Below, piece after piece: positions 56,690 to 64,000 of a stretch of DNA of 64,000 bases (position 1 is the stretch's first letter; each line of letters starts with the position of its first letter). This DNA is from Nocardioides albidus (GTDB lineage Bacteria > Actinomycetota > Actinomycetes > Propionibacteriales > Nocardioidaceae): contig NZ_VDMP01000021.1 in assembly GCF_006335005.1 (NCBI RefSeq), forward strand, positions 24,089 to 88,088. Reading direction: 5' to 3'. A program made the translations under genes and the position numbers. The notes under the pieces are model-generated. The model worked only from the letters and a program-made list of their open reading frames with translations, made no database searches and was not told the origin of the DNA.

Positions 56690-57508
56690 TCACGCGGAAT
56701 GGAAGAGACTCGAGAACTGGTCTGCCAGCCACGGCCTCGGGCCCGAGGCCGCGACCCCGTCGACGAGGGCAGGCACGTCGGGGCCGAGACGGCCGTAGCT
56801 GAGCAGGAGCCAGCTCACGGGGTCTGCGTCGAACCGGACGTCGACCGGTCCGGGGTCGTCGGGGTCCACCGTCAGGGCTCCGTTGTGGAACCGGTAGGTG
56901 TGGCTGACGTCCAGACCGCGGAGCTCGAGCCGGTAGACAGCACTGTGTCCCGCCGCCGCGACCGGATCGACCCATCCGGGCATGACCTGGTGGGTTCCTT
57001 GCAGAATCAGCGGGACGTGCGCCGGATCGATCGGCCAGTCCTCGCCGACAGTGCCTGCGATGTCGTACCCGTGGACGACGAACTCTCCGAGGAGAGTCCC
57101 CAGTGAGCGGTCGGCGCGGATGCGCTGGTTCCCATCGAAGTTCATGAGGCGGGGGGCGCCGCGGAACGAATCGACGAGCTCCACGAACCGACGGGTGTCG
57201 GTCGTCAGCATCGCCGCCAGTTGCTGGGCGTCGCGGGTGGGCAGGTTGCGAATCTGCTCGGCGTTGTAGTCAGGCAGCTCCGACGACCGGGCCGGCCATG
57301 TCCCGGCGCCCAGGGCAAGTGCGTGGTAGCGCGACGGCTCCATCGCCACGTGGCCGAGCGTGTCGAGGATCGACCAGCCTGGCGTCGCGGCCACCGGCCG
57401 ATCCGGATCGGCGGCCTTCGAGGCGAGCTGCGCGAACCGCTCAGCCATGGTGAGCACTGCTGTCGCGCGCTTGGCCGACATGATCCTGAAGTCGTCGATG
57501 TCGCTCAT
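56690..57508 (-). CDS. Maleylpyruvate isomerase-like mycothiol-dependent protein
   Basis: 272 aa of the DinB-like maleylpyruvate isomerase N-domain family. It has TPGWSILDTLGHVAMEPSRY and GEFVVHGYDIAGTVGEDWPI, which supply the family's metal-binding His residues, and a C-terminal SCP2-like part (about 190-272). Family members use mycothiol as cofactor or nucleophile. It is 43 bases after the SDR gene, probably cotranscribed. Its substrate need not be maleylpyruvate. The 228 bp gap towards the ABC operon (56462-56689) shows no gene. Confidence 0.8.
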   Translation of the reverse strand: MSDIDDFRIMSAKRATAVLTMAERFAQLASKAADPDRPVAATPGWSILDTLGHVAMEPSRYHALALGAGTWPARSSELPDYNAEQIRNLPTRDAQQLAAMLTTDTRRFVELVDSFRGAPRLMNFDGNQRIRADRSLGTLLGEFVVHGYDIAGTVGEDWPIDPAHVPLILQGTHQVMPGWVDPVAAAGHSAVYRLELRGLDVSHTYRFHNGALTVDPDDPGPVDVRFDADPVSWLLLSYGRLGPDVPALVDGVAASGPRPWLADQFSSLFHSA

Positions 57509-57551
57509 GCTCGACCTTGCGTACTGCGGCCGATCCCCCGATCGAACCTCC

Positions 57552-58319
57552 TCATCCTCGAGGTCCTCCGGCCGCGTACAGGACCTGACCGGACACGAAT
57601 CCGGCCTCCGGACTGACGAAGAAGGACACGCAGTGCGCGATGTCGTCGGGGTGACCCGTCCGGCCGACGGGGATGTCCTCGGCCGCGCGGGCCGTGAAGT
57701 CCTCGAAGGACAGGCCGACCCTCTCGGCGGTCTCGGCCGTCATCTCCGTCTCGATGAAGCCCGGGGCCACGGCGTTCGCCGTGACACCGAACCTTCCGAG
57801 CTCCAGCGCCAGGGTCTTGGTGAAACCCTGCAGGCCAGCCTTGGCCGCCGAGTAGTTCGCCTGCCCACGGTTGCCGAGCGCCGAACCGCTGGAGAGGTTC
57901 ACGATCCGGCCGAAGCCGGCCGTCACCATGTGTCCCTGCACCGCCCTGCTCATCAGGAACGCGCCGCGCAGATGCACCTCCATGACGCTGTCCCAGTCGG
58001 CGACGCTCATCCGGAACAGCAGGTGGTCGCGGATGATCCCCGCGTTGTTGACGAGCACCGTCGGCGCGCCCAGCTCGTCCGTGACCCTGGCGACCGCCGC
58101 CTCGACGACGTCCTCGTCGACCACGTCCGCACCCACCGCGATGGCTCGCCCGCCTGCAGCCCGGATGTCCTGCACCACGGGCTCACAGGCGGCGCTGTCG
58201 AGGTCGAGGAGGCCGATGGCCAGGCCGTCAGCGGCGAGGCGACGGGCGACGGCTGCGCCGATTCCTCGCGCAGCGCCCGTCACGATCGCGACCCGGGAGC
58301 CCGGCACGGATGACGTCAC
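57552..58319 (-). CDS. Short-chain dehydrogenase (FabG-like)
   Basis: 255 aa SDR. It has TGAARGIG (cofactor), NNAG, the catalytic Ser in NLSSGSAL, and Tyr-x-x-x-Lys in NYSAAKAGLQGF. Probably reduces or oxidises a 3-hydroxy/3-oxoacyl-CoA, given the thiolase next to it. GTG 58319 overlaps the thiolase stop (GTGA); the longer open frame upstream is within the thiolase and is rejected. Confidence 0.9.
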   Translation of the reverse strand: MTSSVPGSRVAIVTGAARGIGAAVARRLAADGLAIGLLDLDSAACEPVVQDIRAAGGRAIAVGADVVDEDVVEAAVARVTDELGAPTVLVNNAGIIRDHLLFRMSVADWDSVMEVHLRGAFLMSRAVQGHMVTAGFGRIVNLSSGSALGNRGQANYSAAKAGLQGFTKTLALELGRFGVTANAVAPGFIETEMTAETAERVGLSFEDFTARAAEDIPVGRTGHPDDIAHCVSFFVSPEAGFVSGQVLYAAGGPRG

Positions 58320-59533
58320 GAGAGCCGCTCGAGAACCATGGCCATGCCCTGCCCCCCGCCCACGCACATGGTCTCCAGGCCGAACTGCTTGTCGTGCCAT
58401 TGCAGCGAGTTGATCAGCGTGCTGGTGATCCGCGCTCCGGTCATGCCGAACGGGTGGCCGACCGCGATCGCGCCTCCATTGACATTGAGACGGTCCTCGT
58501 CGATCCCGAGCTCGCGTGCGGACGCGATGACCTGCGCGGCGAAGGCCTCGTTGATCTCGACCAGGTCGATGTCGCCCATACTCAGGCCCGCGAGGTCCAG
58601 AGCGCGCTGCGACGCCTCGACAGGACCGAGCCCCATGATCTCGGGTGACAGGCCGCTGACGCCGGTGCTGACGATCCGGGCCAACGGAGTCAGTCCGAGC
58701 TCCCGGGCCTTGACGTCCGACATGATCACCAGCGCCGCCGCGCCGTCGTTGAGCGGGCAGCAGTTGCCGGCCGTGACCGTTCCGTCGGGCCGGAAGACCG
58801 GCTTCAGCCCCGAGACGCTCTCCAGCGTGACCCCGGCCCGCGGCCCGTCGTCGGCGTTGACGATCGTTCCGTCAGGGAGGGTCACCGGAGTGATCTCACG
58901 CGCCCAGAATCCCTTGGCGATGGCCTCCTCGGCCCGGTTCTGGCTCCGTACGGCGAAGGCGTCCTGGTCGGCACGGCTGACTCCGGCCACCTGCGCAACG
59001 TTCTCCGCGGTCTGCCCCATCGCGATGTAGACGTCCGGCAGGTCGTCGCCGATCGTCGGGTCCGACCAGACCTGCCCACCTGCCGCGAACTTCTCGGTCC
59101 GCGCCTGGGCCTCGGCGAACAGCGGGTTCTCGGTGCCGGGAGGGCCGTCGGCGCCACCGTTGGAGGTACGGCTCACGGTCTCGACGCCGCCGGAGATGAA
59201 GACGTGGCCCTCACCCGACCGGATGGCGTGCAGCGCCATCCGGGTGGTCTGAAGGCTCGCCGAGCAGTACCGGTTCACGGTGACTCCAGGCAGGTGGTCC
59301 ATACCGGCGAGGACCGCGACAGCCCGTCCGATGTTGTAGCCCGCCTCGCCGGCGGGCTGCCCCACGCCGAGCATCAGGTCCTCGACATCGCGCGGGTCCA
59401 ACTCGGGGACCTTCGCGAGGGCCGCGTCGATCATCTGCACGGTCAGGTCGTCGGGACGCATCTCCTTCAACGACCCCTTGAAGGCTCGGCCGATCGGCGA
59501 GCGGGCGGTGGCGACGATGACGGCTTCTGGCAT
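58316..59533 (-). CDS. Acetyl-CoA acetyltransferase (thiolase)
   Basis: 405 aa thiolase that cleaves 3-oxoacyl-CoA to acetyl-CoA. Nucleophile Cys90 (NRYCSASLQ), His360 (VGHPFGMTGAR) and Cys390 (CVGGGQG) are in place. AAGGAG lies 7 nt before ATG 59533; in-frame residues upstream are not thiolase-like. With the SDR it completes the beta-oxidation steps after an acyl-CoA dehydrogenase. The 209-bp gap towards the flavin reductase gene holds its promoter. Confidence 0.94.
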   Translation of the reverse strand: MPEAVIVATARSPIGRAFKGSLKEMRPDDLTVQMIDAALAKVPELDPRDVEDLMLGVGQPAGEAGYNIGRAVAVLAGMDHLPGVTVNRYCSASLQTTRMALHAIRSGEGHVFISGGVETVSRTSNGGADGPPGTENPLFAEAQARTEKFAAGGQVWSDPTIGDDLPDVYIAMGQTAENVAQVAGVSRADQDAFAVRSQNRAEEAIAKGFWAREITPVTLPDGTIVNADDGPRAGVTLESVSGLKPVFRPDGTVTAGNCCPLNDGAAALVIMSDVKARELGLTPLARIVSTGVSGLSPEIMGLGPVEASQRALDLAGLSMGDIDLVEINEAFAAQVIASARELGIDEDRLNVNGGAIAVGHPFGMTGARITSTLINSLQWHDKQFGLETMCVGGGQGMAMVLERLS

Positions 59534-59742
59534 GACATGCTCCTTGGATCGATCGGCCGGGTGAGTACCCGGCTTCTGGAGGCGCTCGGCGCCGCCGGAC
59601 GGGCGACGCGATGCGGACGGGACCAAGGGTGGCGCCACCGGCCTCGCCCGCCGTAGGGGAATCGCGAAGAGTTTGGGGGGCGGTCGTGGCGATTACGTCA
59701 AACGCCCACGCGCGAGTGTGACGCGCACCGCGCCGAGCACCG

Positions 59743-60924
59743 CTATGCCACGTCTGCGACGACGCGAGAGGCCGCCGCGGCCGCCTGGACCAGCGCCTGC
59801 GCGCGCTGCCGGATATCGGCAGGCGAGGTCAGTCCGGGCCTGCCCCAGAGCGTCAGCATGTAGGCGATACGGCCGTCAGGGCCGAAGACCGGCGCACTGA
59901 GCGAGCGCAGCTCGACATCGCCGTCCGGATCCTCAGGCCGGTTGTAGCCGGGGAGTGCGGAGAAGAAGGCCTTCCGCAGATCATCCGGGGACGTGCCAGG
60001 GTCTCCCGCGTTGATCCGCGTCGCCACCGACTCGAGATGGGCGCCCTCCCGGTGTCCGACCGCGATCGCGTAACCACGCTGACGGACCAGCTCCGGCACC
60101 CCGCGCAGAGCGGCCAGCTCGGCGGCATCCATCCCGTCGGCGACCCGGGCGATCCACCTCTCGCACAGCTCGTCGTCACCCCACGCTGCGAAGCAGCTGC
60201 CGATCGGTGCCATGAAAGGCAGACGCTGACCCACGCGCGTCGGCGACACGGCGATGTCGGTGTGTCCCGCTGCCGCGGCGAGGATCATCTCGTCGCCGAC
60301 CAGGGCGATCGCGGTCACCTCGGTGTCCAGGTCGGCGGCCAATGACTCCATCTGCGGGCGCGCCAGGTCGATCAGGCCGAGGTGCGACAGCAGGTCCGAG
60401 TCGCCCGAGACCAGGGAGGAGGGGCGGAACGAGCCGTACCCGCCGCGGAAGAACAGCAGCGGATCGCCGGACGATCCGAAGTCGAGATCCACCACGCGTC
60501 CCACGACGATGTCGTGGTCGCCGCCGTCGTGGATCCGGTCGGTAACGCAGTCGATCCACACGACCGCGTCCTCGAGCACCGGGTTCCCGGCCGGCGATCG
60601 GTGCCACTCGAAGCCGGCGAACTTGTCGCTCTTGCGCATCGCGACCGCACGGCACAGATCCTCCTGGTCGGCACGGAGCACGTTGATGCAGAACCGGTCG
60701 CCCGTCGCCCGCAGGGCGGCCCACGAAGAGGACGTCTTGCTCGGCAGGAAGGCCACCAGCGGAGGATCGAGAGACACCGAGGTGAACGATCCGACGGTCA
60801 TGCCGACCGGTTCCCCCGCGGTGTCCGGCGCGGTCACGACGACCACACCCGTGGGGTACTGGCCCAGCACCTCGCGGAAGTGGCGTGCCTCGATCCGGGT
60901 TCCGCCTTGCGTCCGGTCCGACAT
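59743..60924 (-). CDS. Flavin reductase fused to IclR-type ligand domain
   Basis: 393 aa. The N-terminal part (about 12-165) is a flavin reductase of the HpaC/split-barrel type: QYPTGVVVVTAP, GMTVGSFTSVSLDPPLVAFL and RFCINVLRADQEDLC. The C-terminal part (about 185-393) resembles the effector-binding domain of IclR regulators (TEVTAIALVGDEMILAAAAG, YAIAVGHREGAHLESVATRI, FGPDGRIAYMLTLWG) but has no helix-turn-helix. It likely supplies reduced flavin to the NtaA-type monooxygenase, with activity tuned by a ligand. ATG 60924 is chosen over 60939 because GGAGG precedes it. Confidence 0.87.
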   Translation of the reverse strand: MSDRTQGGTRIEARHFREVLGQYPTGVVVVTAPDTAGEPVGMTVGSFTSVSLDPPLVAFLPSKTSSSWAALRATGDRFCINVLRADQEDLCRAVAMRKSDKFAGFEWHRSPAGNPVLEDAVVWIDCVTDRIHDGGDHDIVVGRVVDLDFGSSGDPLLFFRGGYGSFRPSSLVSGDSDLLSHLGLIDLARPQMESLAADLDTEVTAIALVGDEMILAAAAGHTDIAVSPTRVGQRLPFMAPIGSCFAAWGDDELCERWIARVADGMDAAELAALRGVPELVRQRGYAIAVGHREGAHLESVATRINAGDPGTSPDDLRKAFFSALPGYNRPEDPDGDVELRSLSAPVFGPDGRIAYMLTLWGRPGLTSPADIRQRAQALVQAAAAASRVVADVA

Positions 60925-60971
60925 GGACCCTCCGTCCATTCAGCGTGCGCTAAAGCGAGCGCACTTCGATT

Positions 60972-60987
60972 TGATAGTGCACTCTCA
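60972..60987. promoter_or_regulatory. Shared palindromic operator, site 3
   Basis: TGATAGTGCACTCTCA, 48 bp before the flavin reductase start. It shares 12 contiguous bases (AGTGCACTCTCA) with sites 1 and 2, and GCACTTCGAT lies immediately before it, as a variant of the element at site 2. Confidence 0.8.
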
Positions 60988-61037
60988 TTAGAGCACCGGT
61001 GTCGTGCCGCCGCAAGGATCCCGAGTTCGGAAAGGGT

Positions 61038-62438
61038 CTAGACCGCTCCGACCGGTGTCCGGCGCGCGAGGTTCTCCAGCGCCGGCCCCCTCCACTTCCT
61101 CGACTCCTCCAGGGCTGCGCTCACCTCGGGATCGCCCACGTGCTCGCTCATGCCTCGAGCCGGGTTGAGCCGGGTCTCGCGGGACCACGAGCGGAGCTCC
61201 GGGATCGCATTGCGTCGCGCGGCACTCTCCAGATAGGTGTTGGTGAACGACATCAGGTCGTCGATGTGACCGGTGTAGACGACCGGGAGAGACAGATGCT
61301 CCTTGAGCGCGTCGTCATCGAGCAGGGCCTCGATCACGCCGAGCGTGGCAGCACTCCAGCAGGCGAACCCGGGTGTCACGTACTGGACCGTGATCCGCCC
61401 GCTCTCGAACACGGGCTGGGGGTCGATAGTCCGCAGGCCGGTGGCCGTGCAGTCGACGTAGATCCTCCCGGCGGGCTGGGCGACGCGCGTACCGTTCTCG
61501 AACTCCATGCCGGCGCCGGTCAGGCGCCGGACCCGCCCGGCGCGCACGACGTCGTCGATCCGGCGCAGGCCGTCCATCTCCGCGGGGCTGATGGTCGCCC
61601 CTCGGTAGCCCGTGGGTGCGACGGAGCGGTCGACCCGGAGGAACAGGCCGGCCTCCTCGAGCCGCAAGGCCATCTCTGCACCGCTGGCCGACTCGGCCGC
61701 GGCCCTCATCCAGGCCGCCCCGTATCGCGCCTGGGCGAGCACGAGATCCAGCGGTTGGGTCCATTCCCGGTTCACCGACCACACGTCGCGGGAGCGGACC
61801 CACGTGATGGAGCCCGGAGGGACGCCGTGCTCGAGCAGCCATGTGCACACGTCCATGGCGGTCTTGCCGGCGCCGAGGACGGTGAATCCCGCGGGCACGG
61901 ATCCGAGCGTGACGAGGTCGTTGGGAGGAACGACCTGGACACCCGGCTCGATCTCATACGGCGGCCGGCGGGTCGCCGGGATCTCGGGCTCGATGAAGGT
62001 CGCGTCGACCAGCCGCTTCCTGACCTTGACCTTCACCTTCTCGCCGGTGAGCAGGGAGACGATGCGGTGATCACCCGGGGCCACCTCTCGGTACTCGGAC
62101 ATGGCGAGGAACCTCACCTGGCCCGAGGGCAGCAGCACCCGGTCCATCACTTCGGAGAAGTAGCTGCAGATCTCGGCCGCCGACGACAGCTCGTACATGC
62201 CGGCGTTGACCCCGGCGAGATCGATGCGGTCGCCGCCCAGCATGGTCGACGAGACGCCGTAGGCGGCAGCGGGCTGGTGCAGGCGTACGAAGGGGTAGGC
62301 GTCGTGCCAGTGTCCGCCGGGCTTGTGCCGACGATCGACCATGATCACGTCGGCGTCCGAATGCTCGATGAGGGCGTCGACGAACGCCATGCCGGACGCG
62401 CCGGCTCCCACGACGAGGTAGTCGGTCTCAAGCTGCAT
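61038..62438 (-). CDS. FAD/NAD(P)-binding monooxygenase-like protein
   Basis: 466 aa. The FAD-binding motif VVGAGASGMAFVDAL at the N-terminus and a second Rossmann motif VLGAGKTAMDVCTWLLEHG (about 185-203) resemble flavin-containing monooxygenases, but the FMO/BVMO fingerprint FxGxxxHxxxW/D is not visible. PFVRLHQPAAAYGVSS and WTQPLDL are typical of this uncharacterised actinobacterial NAD(P)-binding group. It is 51 bases after the APC permease gene on the same strand; the permease may import its substrate. Confidence 0.8.
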   Translation of the reverse strand: MQLETDYLVVGAGASGMAFVDALIEHSDADVIMVDRRHKPGGHWHDAYPFVRLHQPAAAYGVSSTMLGGDRIDLAGVNAGMYELSSAAEICSYFSEVMDRVLLPSGQVRFLAMSEYREVAPGDHRIVSLLTGEKVKVKVRKRLVDATFIEPEIPATRRPPYEIEPGVQVVPPNDLVTLGSVPAGFTVLGAGKTAMDVCTWLLEHGVPPGSITWVRSRDVWSVNREWTQPLDLVLAQARYGAAWMRAAAESASGAEMALRLEEAGLFLRVDRSVAPTGYRGATISPAEMDGLRRIDDVVRAGRVRRLTGAGMEFENGTRVAQPAGRIYVDCTATGLRTIDPQPVFESGRITVQYVTPGFACWSAATLGVIEALLDDDALKEHLSLPVVYTGHIDDLMSFTNTYLESAARRNAIPELRSWSRETRLNPARGMSEHVGDPEVSAALEESRKWRGPALENLARRTPVGAV

Positions 62439-62489
62439 GGTGGTGATGTCCGTTCCGAAGTGGTGAGTGACGACGCTGGCCGGACGGAC

Positions 62490-63965
62490 CTACGCGACAG
62501 GACTCGAGGGCTGCTCCGGATGTTGACCGGCGTCGAACCGCCGCGAGCGCCGTCGTATGAGTGCGCCGATCACGAAGCACATTGGCGTGGCTCCGATCAT
62601 GAGTGCGTTCGGCAGCGGGTCGGTGTAGCCGCTGAGATAGCTGAAGTTGGAGATCATCAGGTACAGCGCGATGGCGAGGCCGACGAGGCCCAGGGCGGGT
62701 GCCACCAGGACCCGCAGGGCACTGTGGCCGCGACGGTCCCGGAGGAAGTAGGCCACGACCGCGAGTGCGCAGACGGCCTGTGCCGCCACGACACCGATCA
62801 CCCCGGAGGCGTAGAGCCACGTGCCGAGCTGGAGGTAGGGGTCCAGGCCGGCGATCATGGCCACGATCACGACCACGTAGGTGATGGTGGTCAGCACGAG
62901 GCTCGCGATGTGTGGCGAGGACATGCGTGGGTGCGTGCGCCCGAGCGCACGCGGCAGCATGCCATCGCGACCCAGCGAGAACATGTAGCGAGTGCACGCG
63001 TTGTGGAACGCGATGACGGTCGCCAGGAAGCTCGTCACGATGAGGATGCGCAGGGCGGTCACGAGACCTCCGCCGACATACTGGTCGGCCTGGGCGAAGA
63101 CCATGTTCAAGAAGTCGTCCCTCTGCGCCGCCTCCAGGGCGCCGTCGACCCCGTAGCCGTAGACCACCACCCAGAAGCTGAGCGTGTAGAACAGCGCGAG
63201 GAATCCCACGGCGAGGTACGTCGCGCGCGGCACCGAGCGCTCAGGACTCTTCGCCTCCTCGGCGTAGATGGCCGTTCCCTCGAAGCCGATGAAGGCGCCG
63301 AACGCCAGGAGGAAGAGGGTCCCGGATCCGTCCGCGAAGAAGACGTTGTCCACCGACAGCGGCGCCACCGAGGGGCTATCGGCGCCGCCCTGGAAGAGGA
63401 CCGCGACGAGCAGCACCACGATGACGCCGATCTCCAGGGTCAGCAGCACTCCCAGCACCTTCGCGCCCACGTCGATCTGGCCGTAGCCGACGATGCCGAC
63501 GACCGCGGCGAAGAGGAGCGACCAGACCTGCCAGGGCAGGTCGAGGTGCAGGATGTCCGTGGCCGACTGGTCGGCGAAGACGCCGAGGTAGCCGATGAAG
63601 CCGATGACGCACAGCCCGTAGGCCGCCATCGTCATCAGCGCGGTACCGGCACCGGGGCGCGGGCCGAGCCCCTCGCCGACGTAGGCGTAGAAGGCGCCGG
63701 CGTCCCTGACGTACTTCGACATCGCGGTGAAGCCGCAGGCGAACAGGATCAGCACCGCTCCGGTCGCCAGCATGGCGCCGGGAGCGCCGATCCCGCCGAA
63801 GCGGAGCGAGAAGGGGCCGGTGCTGAGCACGACGGTGAGAGGCGATGCGGCCGCAATGACGAAGAAGACGATCTGGAGCGTCCCCAGCCGTCCCCCGGCG
63901 AGACGACCCCTCGCGGTGTCGGCGCTCTGCTGCGCCGCACCGCCGCTGACGGATCCGGTTGTCAT
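62490..63965 (-). CDS. APC-family amino acid/amine permease
   Basis: 491 aa with about 12 membrane helices. It has the N-terminal APC hallmark (FFVIAAASPLTVVLSTGPFS) and the helix 6 region GFEGTAIYAEEAKSPERSVP with the E(E)xxxPxRxIP-type motif of amino acid permeases. It takes up an amino acid, amine or related compound; it probably works with the adjacent oxygenase-like gene. The last 35 bases of the window contain GAGGAG before its ATG and no further gene. Confidence 0.92.
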   Translation of the reverse strand: MTTGSVSGGAAQQSADTARGRLAGGRLGTLQIVFFVIAAASPLTVVLSTGPFSLRFGGIGAPGAMLATGAVLILFACGFTAMSKYVRDAGAFYAYVGEGLGPRPGAGTALMTMAAYGLCVIGFIGYLGVFADQSATDILHLDLPWQVWSLLFAAVVGIVGYGQIDVGAKVLGVLLTLEIGVIVVLLVAVLFQGGADSPSVAPLSVDNVFFADGSGTLFLLAFGAFIGFEGTAIYAEEAKSPERSVPRATYLAVGFLALFYTLSFWVVVYGYGVDGALEAAQRDDFLNMVFAQADQYVGGGLVTALRILIVTSFLATVIAFHNACTRYMFSLGRDGMLPRALGRTHPRMSSPHIASLVLTTITYVVVIVAMIAGLDPYLQLGTWLYASGVIGVVAAQAVCALAVVAYFLRDRRGHSALRVLVAPALGLVGLAIALYLMISNFSYLSGYTDPLPNALMIGATPMCFVIGALIRRRSRRFDAGQHPEQPSSPVA

Positions 63966-64000
63966 GAGAACTCCTCGAGTGCCGACAGCGCGTGGCCGCA

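Overview
The window is uniformly G+C-rich, with frequent GTG starts, tightly overlapping genes and several leaderless-type promoters (a TANNNT-like -10 box 6-7 nt before the start codon). It encodes a TadA-associated protein, a homodimeric-type pyruvate dehydrogenase E1, a fused PntA and a mycothiol-enzyme-like (maleylpyruvate isomerase type) protein. Together these point to the chromosome of an actinobacterium, most likely Nocardioides or a close relative. The genus is an inference from gene content; no rRNA, tRNA or CRISPR array was seen.

Bases 1-29961 look like ordinary core and near-core genome: the end of an Eda-type aldolase, tadA and its companion, upp, a proton-translocating transhydrogenase (pntAB), thpR, a VIT-family transporter, an acyl-CoA dehydrogenase, a PadR-controlled ABC exporter, a histidine kinase of odd architecture facing a LuxR-type response regulator, an MMPL exporter divergent from its TetR regulator, a sirtuin, an FAD oxidoreductase, a ferredoxin-type glutamate synthase-like protein, a lipoate ligase-like protein, a LysR regulator, and then aceE - E2 - pyc, which set the fate of pyruvate. 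Several operators and terminators are visible as inverted repeats.

Bases 29966-34760 are an accessory patch. A 17-bp perfect direct repeat (29966-29982 and 33408-33424) brackets a DUF3885-like gene, a Fic protein gene with a strong palindromic control region, a second broken DUF3885 copy and a frameshifted AbiEii-type toxin relic. Diverged copies of a roughly 100-bp module around the repeat recur at 29966, 33408 and about 34373, like scars of successive integrations. A deletion scar joins a beheaded SnoaL-like gene to a beheaded HxlR regulator.

Bases 34763-63965 form a large catabolic region, mostly on the minus strand. It holds an isochorismatase/GlxA pair; a chain of overlapping genes (amidase, cobalt-type nitrile hydratase beta and alpha, accessory protein, cobalt transporter CbtB and CbtA) preceded by an acyl-CoA dehydrogenase and an aldehyde dehydrogenase; a tandem-hotdog thioesterase divergent from a TetR regulator; an NtaA-type flavin monooxygenase; a PAS protein; an acyl-CoA ligase; a six-gene operon joining a sugar-type ABC importer, a class II HDAC-like deacetylase and a divergent urease-like enzyme; thiolase, SDR and a maleylpyruvate isomerase-like gene; a flavin reductase fused to an IclR-type ligand domain; an FAD monooxygenase-like protein; and an APC permease. 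The likely logic is uptake of nitrogen-containing organics, hydrolysis or oxidation to carboxylic acids, CoA activation and beta-oxidation. A shared 16-bp palindrome (core AGTGCACT) upstream of the aldehyde dehydrogenase, the flavin monooxygenase and the flavin reductase ties three separate loci into one candidate regulon. The urease-like/deacetylase/importer operon is the best candidate here for an undescribed pathway.
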